From contig WARS01000126.1 in NCBI GenBank assembly GCA_008933995.1, positions 276,001-340,000 of the forward strand: DNA of 64,000 bases, in the 5' to 3' direction. Below are positions 52,301 to 61,793 of the stretch, piece after piece; position 1 is the first letter of the stretch; the number at the start of each line of letters is the position of its first letter. The stretch comes from Datnioides undecimradiatus. Lineage: Eukaryota; Chordata; Actinopteri; Lobotiformes; Datnioididae. The position numbers were made by a program, and so were the translations under genes. The notes under the pieces are model-generated. The model saw nothing but the letters and a program-made list of their open reading frames with translations. It was not told the origin of the DNA and did not search any database.

Positions 52301-53690
52301 ACACACTTATACAGATGGAGGATATGCAAGTGCTATGCGTTTTTCTCCAAGTGAAGGAGCAACAGAGGGGAATTCAACAGTTTTTAAAGGTGGCACCAAT
52401 ATTCTTTGACTGCCGAGGGTAAAGACGGGGAAATAGGTGCAATAGCTGCAGTTGTTGTTTAAAGCTTTGCTTCACAGAGCCTTTGGAAGAGGCTGTTTCA
52501 TCAAAGCTGGACTGCAAATTCATTAGAGGACGGAGTGGGGGCACATTTCCCACAAGAAATACTTTTTTATAAACATCAGTTTTAAAATGCAGAGCCAGCT
52601 CTGCCGTGAGCCAGATGTGCAGTCAATAGCTGACCCCCTGCGCTGCTCTCTTCCTGTTTCACTCAGGTGTGTTTCACATGTCAAGTGCACATTTCAGAGG
52701 GTGTAGTGTCTTTGTAAGACCAAAAACACCCCTCGCTTCCGCTTTATGCAGTTAAAGTTTAGACCCCTGCAGAGAGCGCCAACAGCAAAAGATGCATCGG
52801 CGTCGGTTTTCAGCCGTGACCTGAGGCACCTTCCAGAGGACAGAGGACACAGAGGCCAAAGGTCCATCGTCATGAATGGCTTTGCCCATCAAAATGAATT
52901 CAGTCTTGTACCTGTTGGAGTTGAGCTTGAAGCAGGCGAACAAGGCAATAGAGGTGTGATGTGCCAACGGTATGGTTGACATTTACCAAGCCTTTCACCT
53001 TAATGGTCTGATTTTACAGTGTTATTTAGTTAGATAAAGGACAGGACAAGCGATACTATGTGGAATTGAACATTTGGGACAGATCAGAAACATTCCCATG
53101 TTGTCATAACTGCATGCTACATTGTGGTAGGAATTTAAAGACTAAAAGGGAAATGGCTGCTTTTAATACAATGCTTTCATCCAAATCACCCACTCTCATA
53201 CATTCACACACACTAATGACCATGCAAGGTGCAGGGTGAAAAGCACTACCTCTCTATCTTTCTGATTGGAAGTTTCAAGCCTGTATCACCTTATACCAAA
53301 ACCAGATGACTGGCAGTCGTGACTGGGATATGAAGAACCTGTAACCACACCCAAGAGTTATGTCTCAGTGTCCCGGTGGACGGCTAATACCTTCCCTCTC
53401 CTCTTTCTTCTGTTAGTCCTCCTCCCCTCTTTCAGTTTCAGCCGGCACGGTGCAGGCAAGGATTATCCCTCCAGTGGATTTCCACTTGACAGAGAGTGGG
53501 CTGCTTTTGAACTTTCACTGACTGAAACCTCTCCCTGCTCCCGAGCTGTTCATGAAGCACGAGTGGCGCAGACGTATTGAGTGAGTTGTGAAGAGGGTGA
53601 TGTCAGAGATAGAGAAAAGAGAAAGAAGCGGAGGTAGAGAAGGATCAAGGAGCAAGGCAGGAGATAAACAAGAAGAGCTTTGCTTCTGAG
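46331..53690. other. Gene-free stretch
   Basis: No coding exon is supported. A strongly purine-rich run occupies 46905-47070 and an A-run 47401-47420. A (TA)n patch lies at 48121-48134 and a short CA-rich stretch at 52278-52307. The blocks 50040-50110 and 50450-50690 have CpG-containing, non-repetitive sequence that resembles conserved non-coding DNA by eye only. Confidence 0.4.
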
Positions 53691-53699
53691 GTAGTGCAT

Positions 53700-54180
53700 C
53701 TGTTGGGTCAGACTGTTTTCAGGTTGTCAGATACTGACTTTTGCCATGCCCATACAGACATAAAGTTAAAAGCCTGACTGCTGAGTTCTATACAACCTGG
53801 AGCCAATTAATAGACTTTTGGCTGAGGCAGGTGAAGAGTTGTAATAGTTGAGGCAGGAGGACACGAAAGTGTGTAAGGCTGTCTCTGCGTCTTTGAAAGA
53901 TAAAACAGATTGTACTTTGGAAATATTTCTATGGCGATAAAAGCAAGACAGCATGAGGTCCGTTGTGTGCTGCTCAAAGATTCAGTTACTATAAAACCAA
54001 GTAGCACCGGTAGATGGTAGGACTTGATTTGGTATGTGCTTGAGTTAAGTTGAAGACAATGTTGTGCCATCCAGTTTCTGATCAGATAGGCAGTAAAGTA
54101 GAGAACTCACCACGCCAGGATCAGAGGCTCTAACAGGCAGGTAGATTTGTGTGTCATCTGCATAAAAGTAAAAAGGAACA
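53700..54180 (-). mobile_element. L2-type LINE reverse-transcriptase relic, minus strand
   Basis: Read on the minus strand, 54164-54135 gives YADDTQIYLP, the catalytic YADD box. Downstream, about 53925-53825 gives RHRNISKVQSVLSF then KDAETALHTFVSSCLNYYNS, close to the L2 pattern RNIAKLRPVLSFxDAExLVHAFVSSRLDYCNS. Stops and frame changes lie between these pieces. The copy is antisense to the neighbouring LINE pieces at 54.2-55.26 kb. Confidence 0.75.
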
Positions 54181-54194
54181 CTGTTAAGTTTTAG

Positions 54195-54610
54195 AGCTCC
54201 TATCACTTCTCCACCTGGTATCTATCTGACCTCTCAGTATATGAGCCAGAACACACCCTGAGATTCATTTGCAATAGTCTTTTGTCTGTCCGCCAAAAAC
54301 TTGAGGTGACAGATCATTTTCAGTCAGAGCCTTGAAGCTGTGGAATGCTGCGTGTGGAAAGCAGCAGATTCAGTGACTTCCTTCAAATTTTTTCTTAAAA
54401 CATAATTGTATTGGAAACTTTTTGGCTTTTTACGTGATGCATATTGTGTTATTCTTCTTGATTTTTACAGCTTTTTTATTTGTTATTGGATTTCGTTCTA
54501 TTTGTCTCTACACTTGTTTAATTTTATTCTATTCAGTTTTATTTGATTTGCAACATGTGTTTTGAAAAGTGCTCCATAAATAAAGATTATTATTATTATC
54601 ATTACTATTA
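54195..54610 (+). mobile_element. LINE 3' end with (ATT)n tail
   Basis: Sequence such as cttgaagctgtggaatgctg, cttcaaattttttcttaaaac and tgaaaagtgctccataaataaag, followed by (ATT)n, is the standard 3' end of fish L2/Rex-like LINEs. The tail at about 54585-54610 marks the 3' terminus on the plus strand. Confidence 0.65.
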
Positions 54611-54864
54611 ATGTCTACAACCTCCCCTGGATTTGTTTGGTGACAAGTAATATCTTGCAGCTGAACTGTAATGAGATTATTAGTTATTATCTGCGGTCCC
54701 TGTCAAGAATCATTTTTGCCAGCATGCTGCACCAAATGAAACCATGTGTGAAGTCAAATGCAAAAAACCTGTAAATCAGTTGTTTTGTTACAGATTGTTA
54801 GCATCAGCTAAAACACCTTCAAGCCAATTCTGTCTTTTCATATATACATGAAAAGCAATTCACA

Positions 54865-55260
54865 TCTTCCTCACATCACGACTGGACTACTGCGATTTCC
54901 TATATTTAGGCTGTCTACAGTTTTCATTGACTCACCTGCAGCTGGTCCAAAACGCATCTGCAAGGAAGCCACATCATCACAATCCAATTCACAGGCTTCC
55001 TGTTTGTTGTAGAAATCCATTTAAGGCCCTATTGATTGCTTTTTAAGGCTCCAAATAATCAGGTCCCATCCCATATCGCGGCCCCTGTTCTCTGGTTCTC
55101 AGCTCCTACATCTCTTAGAACAAATCTCTCTTGTTGTTACTGAGCAGCAGCAGGTCACGGCTCCTTTTGCAGACACCATAGATACTTTACAGGCTGTCGG
55201 TCAAGCTCCTATATGTGCTCAAATGTGCACGTACTTGGCCTGTTTTGTAAAACCTATGAA
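54865..55260 (+). mobile_element. LINE reverse-transcriptase C-terminal relic, plus strand
   Basis: The stretch from about 54868 reads FLTSRLDYCDFLYLGCLQ then LTHLQLVQNASARK, the SRLDYCN...LQLVQNAAAR region of L2-type reverse transcriptase. Later pieces (cccatcccatatcgcggccc, gttctcagctcctacatctc) follow the usual order. It is degenerate, with stops. Confidence 0.68.
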
Positions 55261-56307
55261 GCAAACACTTAAGTCTTACACCAGACCTGCGCCGGTTTGC
55301 ATGCAACAACCAGTAGCTTCACTGGATGTTCAGTAAAACATAGAACATAGTGCAAGCAGCTAGAAGGACCATACCATGGAGACAATGTGCATCCCAGTGC
55401 ACATGCATAAGTTTCAGAGTAGCCACTCACAAGCCCGTGGTTTATTTGAGCTACAGTGATAAAGCTGTCAAAAAAACAAGTGACTGAGTGAAACGCTGTA
55501 ATTATGCATAGGTCAGGATCAGTCTGTCCGAACCAGTTCTGCAGTCTGGACCAATACAAACTACACTACTGCCGAGTTTCCACCCATTAACTTTAGTTTA
55601 CTGACGTGATACTAGAGGCCATTGAGTTTTGAAAGAGTCGTATGTGACATCTGTCAGGCTCAGTAAAGCAGCATGTAGCAAAGGAAGACTGTACCACAGT
55701 GACCATCTACCTTCAGTTTTAAAGAGCTAGATCAGCCCTTAGTGCTAATATGGTAATTCCTACACTAAGCCCAGGGGACTACACCACAGACAAATATCAA
55801 ACTTTGATGCCACCTCCCCAACTACATTTAAGACAATTTGCTTGACATGTCCAAGTTCAACAACACGTTTCGATGATACATGCATCTGTGGCTGTTCTCT
55901 GAAAATCCATGGAATTTAAAAAAGCTTTAAAAACCATGGAACTCCATTCTAGGTTTTGCTTAATTCATTAGCCTCTACTTGTCTTACCAAATAGTGGTCC
56001 ATTAAAAGGCACAAGAGGCTCCTTCTCTTTCTCTCCTGCAGGTTCAAAAAGGCTAAACCTCCTGCTGTTGAGAATGTTAATGATTATCTTTTCTTGTCTT
56101 GTGTGTATTGACTGTGTGTGTGTGTGTGTGTGGGTGGGTGCCATTGTGAGCGTTATTTGTGTGGGTGCATCTGTGAAGCACTAATGAGGATTGGAAGCTC
56201 CAAGTGTGTATCATGTAGTTTGTTGCTTTGAGCCAAGCAAATAAATGTTTCATTGTTATTATCTTCTATTTTCTTGTATATCCTCCCTCCTCCCTCTGGT
56301 GATAATC

Positions 56308-56339
<32 letters not shown>

Positions 56340-56375
56340 ATATATATATATATATAGCTATGTATGTATTTACGT
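55261..56375. other. Gene-free stretch with GT and AT microsatellites
   Basis: (GT)n lies at 56113-56132 and a compound (GT)n(AT)n at 56309-56356. No gene is supported. Confidence 0.5.
56309..56356. repeat. Compound (GT)n(AT)n microsatellite
   Basis: About six GT units followed by about eighteen AT units, with one phase slip at 56339-56341. Confidence 0.95.
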
Positions 56376-56376
56376 A

Positions 56377-56612
56377 TATACAAGGTGCCATCAAAATGTT
56401 ACTTTCAGACTGTGGCTGCTGTTCCTAAATGCAGCATGGCTTGGTAACAAGGAAGAGCAGCTAGCTTGAACTGTTGTTTGTTGCGCTTAACAACAGTGGA
56501 GCCAGAGTTACACCTTGCGCTACAAGATCATCAATATGGCTCAAACTTAAGCAGGAAGTGTAACATCAAAGTCTGTACGAATCCAGGCTTCATGTGGAGG
56601 ATCATCAGTAAG
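56377..56612 (+). mobile_element. Second mariner-like relic, related to the one at 37.1 kb
   Basis: It shares acaaggtgccatcaaaatg, ctgttcctaaatgcagca, aacatcaaagtctgt and ggcttcatgtggaggatcat, in order, with 37081-37330. There is no intact frame. It was recognised by comparison with the other copy. Confidence 0.45.
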
Positions 56613-58625
56613 TAAAACCCATTAGGGCAAATGGCAGATGGGTCTCCATGTTGACACAGGAGAGGACATCCAGCTGATGGTACTTGTCAACAGAACAGGA
56701 TTTAGGACGGCAGTGACTACATTGAAGTAAGCTTAAAGGGTTTTGTTGTGCTAATGCAGGGAGTCTGAGAACATTTTGATATGTACAATAAAACCTAGGC
56801 ATGAACATGTTTCTGTGGCTGCTTTTGCTTTTTAAGTCTATATTAATGCCTATATAATAATGTACAAATTCACAACTACCATGCCAAATACATGTCAATA
56901 ATAACGTACATAGTGCATACATTATACTGTGTGTGTGTGTGTGTACGTCATTTAATACGTCATTTAAAAAACACCAAAGAAACATTTTCATACAGTGTGT
57001 CTGCAGCAGTTATAAAATACCCAAACACACACTCTCAATAATAATACATGGGCCAATATCGCGCACATCTACTATGGCATAATCATTAACATTCTTCAAC
57101 AGTGGGCGGCTTGTTTTTGAACTTGAAGCAGGAGAGAGAGAAGGAGCCTCTTGTGTCTTTGTAATGGACCTCAGTGAAATATTGAACAGGCTGCAGTAGT
57201 GAACACAGTAATTGTCTGAGCGGTGGTGACGGCGAAGAGGAGGAAGAGGAGGCTGAGGGGGAGGGCTGGGAGGATTGAGGTTAAAACATCATTAACCTGT
57301 CAGCTGGTATGTACAGTAGCATTTAAAAGACATTAACATATTGATCAAAACAGCCTGCAAGCTCCTTAGCATGTTGATGCTGCTGCTCACCTCTGGAAAG
57401 CTGTTCTACAGCAAGTCTGCCGCGATCTCCTCATGTTAGTTTAGATACAACCCACAGGCGTATGTTAACATAAAAATCAATCAGTCAGGTCCACGGGTTT
57501 TATTCGGCATAGAATAATGGGTATTTGTATAAATACTTGTTGATGGGTAGTTGAGGTTTAATAATTTGCTGGGTTGTTTTTTTTCTTTATGATAAAATCT
57601 TTTAAATTGTTGTGGTAAAATATGTTTTTGATTGCGATGAGAGACTGGATATGAAAATTATTATATTTACATTTAAAATCATAATAAAAATCAGATTTTG
57701 GAAGCTAATTCTGTAGAATTTTAATGTGATTATGTATTAAAAGATCTTGCTGCATATTCCTGCTGGGGGGTGGGTATAATATTTACAGTTAAAATATGCT
57801 TCTGCAAAAATAGAAATAACCACTGGTGTTGTTGAACCAGTAGCATGATATATGAAAAGCTATCCTTATAACAAGAAGTGTTTTCAGCAGATTATAACAA
57901 GATTTTTTATGGTACTTCAATGACGCAAACTAAACGTTATAACAAACAAATTTTCTTGTTATATTAATATACCATTTATCTTGTCATAATGTGAAATGTT
58001 TCATGTTATATTGTTTCAGTGTGAGTTTATGACCTGTGACATGTGGTGCCATACCATTGTTTTAGGACTGTTCTATAAAAGCAGAAACCCCTCCAAAGTT
58101 GTGCTAGAGATGCACTACACCCTGCAGTCTCACTCCCAGGAAGTCCCGTTTTGCAACCTTATAAAGCACCTTCTGCATTGTTAGGTTAGGACGCTTCAGC
58201 TTGAATTCTGTCCTGAAGTGAAGAAAGTAGCTGTTGTCACCAAATTCAGTTAGTTGCTAGGTGAACGTGCTGTAGAACCATGTGCCATAATGAAGAACCA
58301 AAATTCCAACAATATCACAGTTCAGGTCATCACTTATGCTGAATTCTACCCCCTCAGATGCCTCAGAATGATGCAGAGCCATCCACTGACAGACGGACCT
58401 TAAGGATTCACAGTGCACAACCCCATGACTGCTGGTAAAAACAACTAGCATCCCCTCTCCATCTGATGCAGAAACCTCTTTGCAGGCTTTTCTCTTATAG
58501 TTTAAAATAATACTCAGAGAGTGTGTGTGTATTATACAGTGAATTTAGTCTCCACTGCAATCGACTAATGAAATGTGTCACAATAAAATAGAAAAAATAT
58601 AGGTAATGAAAAGTAGTTCCAATAT
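56613..58625. other. Gene-free stretch downstream of the HIPK-like gene
   Basis: No coding exon is supported. A short (GT)n lies at 56929-56944, a purine-rich run at 57230-57275, and AT-rich sequence from 57560 to 57970. An ATTAAA-like signal on the minus strand overlaps the tail stop (58630-58625); no standard AATAAA for the kinase transcript was seen just downstream. Confidence 0.4.
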
Positions 58626-59429
58626 TTAATAAAAACAATAAATCAGTCCTCTATAGTGACTGCAACAGCAACAAAAGGAAGCTGTGATATGACTGAAGAG
58701 TCTGCGAATCCTCTTCAGAAAGGTATTAGGGCGACCAGAGGAGGCTGAGGCTGTTTGTTTAGCTCCATCAGAAGATGAGGCAGCTGGATCTTCATCATGG
58801 ATGACAGAAGGCAATACTTCATGAGAAGACCAGGCAGCCAAATTTTCATCACAGGAGACAGAATATAGTCTTTCAGAAACAGACCAGGTAGCTGAATGTT
58901 CGTCACAGTAAAAAGAAGGTAGTCTTCATCAGAAGGCCAGGCAGCAGGACTATTATAGTAAAATGAAATAAGCCTTTCATCAGAAGTGAAGGCAATTGAG
59001 TCTTCATCATAGGAGGAAGAAGGTAGTTGTTCCCCAGAAGACCAGGCAGCTGGGTCTTTATCATTATAGGGAACACAAGGTGTTTCATCAGAAGACCAGA
59101 CAGCAGAACAGTTATAGTAAAAAATTACTACAAGTCTTTCATCAGAGGTGAAGGCAACTGAAATCTCTTCATAGGAGAAAGAAGGTAGTCGTTCCCCAGA
59201 AGACCAAGTAGCTGGGTCTTCATCATAGCAGACTAAAGGTAGTGCTTCGACAAAAGACCAGGTAGCAGGACTGTTGTCATAGGAGACTGAAAGTAGTGCT
59301 TCATCAGAAGACCAGGCCGCTGAGTCTTTATAACATTTAGCTGGAGGAACATCACTGGAACCAGAAGATACTGGGCTTGCTGAGTCCTCCACTGTACAGA
59401 TGCGCATCATGGCTTGGGAGGTACTCAAA
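58626..59429 (-). CDS. Exon 9, repetitive C-terminal tail of the HIPK-like gene (second frame break at about 58925)
   Basis: The acceptor is tctgaaccag before 59429. The tail begins LSTSQAMMRICTVED, which fits the HIPK region just after the kinase domain (VKSCFQNMEICKR). It then carries about ten units of 16-19 residues with the pattern xAAWSSDExLPSxSYDEx, spanning roughly 59325-58770. The frame is open to about 58927. There a TTT run is one base short compared with sister units, and the repeat motif continues in the next frame to a stop at 58628-58626. The end reads KRIRRLFSHITASFCCCCS, a basic helix followed by four cysteines, which could be acylated and membrane-bound (inference). If the exon 8 stop is real, this exon is 3' untranslated sequence. 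Confidence 0.72.
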
Positions 59430-61793
59430 CTGGTTCAGATATGAAAAATTAATTAGTGAATACGTGAATGAATTAATCAATAAAGCTATCAATCCACCCA
59501 GACTACTGTGAACTCTACTTCCAGGCACAAGGTCACTTACTATGCGCTGCTATCAGGGTGCTTGGTCAGGTGGGACACAGATGAATGAGTGCTGCAGAAC
59601 TCGATGGGGAGAACTTCTCTGATCCCCATGAAGATGCAGCAGCTGTTTCATGAGGTCCACAAAAGCCCGCCTGTCCTCATATTCTGTTGCTTTCCTGTCT
59701 GGATAGACCTAGATTTGGAAACAGATTTAGGTTAGTTTATCCAGCCCCTTCCTCTTAGAGATAATAAAGATGAATAGCTGGTACTGATTCAGTCTTTACT
59801 CATAGAACAGAGGGTACTTACATTAACTAGGTCATCCAGAGAGCTGGGCAGGTCAATGAAGCTATGCCGATCTTCTGGGTTTACGTTATTGGCAGCTGCA
59901 TATTCTTCTGGTGTCTGAATAAAAAAAAAATATGTGAAAAAAAGTTCAAATGAAATGATTTTAATCAGCTCAAACAAAGAACAACATGGTTACTCACCAT
60001 CATCCTCCATGTCAGACCATCAGCAGTCTCCTTCTCACTGAAAAAGCGCCGAGTATATATCCCAGCACTGAGCAGGTGGTCCTCTGGCTGACCCAAAACA
60101 TCCACCATGCATTTCATCTGCAGGCAGAAATCACAGAATCACATTGGTTGACAGTCTGCATACATTCTCCACTTGGTTGTTGACATCTATCGAAGTAGCT
60201 GACTTACCATTTGATAGTCACAGTCAACAGGAAAGAGGTTGTCTGCGAGGTAGAGGAAGGCCAGGACGCAGCCGACTCCCCACGCGTCGATAGCCTCATT
60301 GAAGGGCAGGCCGAGGGATACTTCTGGAGCTCTGAGGAGGCAAGACAGAATCAAAGGTGAGAAAGTTTGTTGGCAGGTTTTAAGGACCAAGAAAACAAGG
60401 TGCATGTGTCAAAGAATGACACAAGCTTTGCAGGAAGAACAGATCAACAGTGAAGGATGAAAATACCTGTATCCAATTGCCTGAAGCAGCATCCCAGGCT
60501 CAACTTTGGAGGCTGGAATGGCTTCACCGAAGTCTATTAATTTAACCTTGAGGGGCTGGTCCTCCTTGTTGACTAACATAATATTGTCTGGTTTGATATC
60601 AGTGTGCAGGATACCCAGATTCTTTAGGGCGTCCAAGGCCACCAACAGCTGCATGGACGAAATAGGAAAGAACAAGTTTGGGATTTAGCTTCTGTGCAGA
60701 ATTAAGAATAAAGGTTTTTCTACATTGATGAACACTACATTTGAGTAACAATACATAATTGGTTCCAGTTATTCATACCTGCTTTGCAATTGGCCGGATC
60801 TCATTCAGTGACAGTGGATTCCAGTGTTGTTCATGGAGCAGGTCATAGAGACTCCTGTCCAGCATCTCAAAGGCCAGACAGGTTTGTCCCATATATTCAA
60901 AACGCTCAAAGAACTTCACCACATTAATGTGGTCTGAATTCAGGATGTTGATGACCTCTAAAATGGACACCTGGGGTGAAAATGTCACATGATAACAGTT
61001 AATAGTTTATACTCTGATGGAGCATACATAATCTCAGCAAGGGAATAGACTGCATGACATCAGAATAAAAATAATCTACCTCTCTCTCTGTGTCCTTTAT
61101 AAAATCGAGGTCCTTGAGGATCTTCACAGCCACTGCCTCTTTTGTTGTCAGATTTTGGCACCTGGCCACTTTACCAAAACCACCTTCACCAATAAACTCC
61201 AGAATAAAGTAAGCAGAAGAGCTGCTGAGCAGCATCTGACCTGTCTGGACCTCTGGCGCTCGCGGTGTAACTGTGAGGAAAGACAGTGAACATGGAGAGA
61301 AATATGTGAAGTCTGTGTATTCAGTCTGTGAGGATCACTTAGTCAACACAACATGAACCAACCCACTCCTAAACTATGAACCATGCCCTTGAATTACAGT
61401 GTTTCTAGACATTTTAAGGCCTCATAAAGAAGAAGAATCTATTAAAGACTTAAGTGTAACTTTTCAATTCAATCAATTAATTTATCGCAGAAAGTTTTGA
61501 AAATAGATTAAAAGTAGGTGAAACAAACTAATGATCAAAACCAACACTGGCTTTGAGTAACAATGGTACATTCTGAACAGTTTGTGGAGGAAGTTATAAT
61601 ATTATCCATCAATATTACAATATTGTACAGACAGTGGTACAGAGCTGCTCTGTCCCGCGTTTCATTGAAAGACCAGTTGTATCCTTGCTGATCATGGGAT
61701 CACATTTGTGTCCCCAGTGTGAGACATTTAGCATCAACCACACTTCCACTTACCTGCTGCACCAGAGGGGTCCGAGTTTGGCCACGATGACAT
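58626..61793 (-). CDS. HIPK-like dual-specificity protein kinase gene, nine exons, reading frame broken near the 3' end
   Basis: This is a CMGC-group Ser/Thr/Tyr kinase of the homeodomain-interacting protein kinase type. Relatives phosphorylate transcription regulators, mostly in the nucleus. Exons: 61793-61754, 61270-61080, 60970-60779, 60648-60467, 60331-60208, 60117-59998, 59914-59822, 59708-59541 and 59429-58626; every junction is GT-AG and phases match through exon 7. The ATG at 61793 follows an in-frame TGA. Exon 1 leaves one base that completes a Val codon with exon 2. Kinase landmarks by residue: GEGGFGKV 41-48, VAVK Lys63, alpha-C Glu82, HTDIKPDN 156-163, DFG 180-182, RAPE 202-205, then WGVGC and TPEEY as in HIPKs. 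The frame read directly stops at TGA 59555-59553, giving 365 residues; the homologous frame would continue into exon 9. HIPK identity is strong. Which paralogue it is, and whether it is functional, I cannot say. Confidence 0.88.
59541..59708 (-). CDS. Exon 8 of the HIPK-like gene, end of the kinase domain, with a frame break
   Basis: The exon opens in phase 0 with VYPDRK and carries the last kinase helices (DRRAFVDLMKQLL ... SPHRVLQHSFI), matching the HIPK pattern DRREFIDLLKKML ... LNHPFV. Immediately after HSFI the frame runs into CVPPDQAP and a stop at 59555-59553. From about 59577 the neighbouring frame reads VSHLTKHPDSSAY up to a clean gtaagt donor. It joins exon 9 in phase and matches the family sequence that follows HPFV (TMTHLLDFPHSTHV). 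The exon is 168 nt long; phase with exon 9 needs a length of 3n+2. This implies a one-base gain or a two-base loss in the stretch 59576-59583. Confidence 0.82.

Noticed and set aside
53368-53580. Open frame with a signal-peptide-like hydrophobic start
   Set aside because: It begins at GTG with no in-frame ATG start; the hydrophobic run comes from a CTC/CTT-rich stretch, and no following domain is seen.
58903-59088. Minus-strand frame rich in QLPGLL repeats
   Set aside because: It is the shadow of the kinase-tail repeats in another frame.
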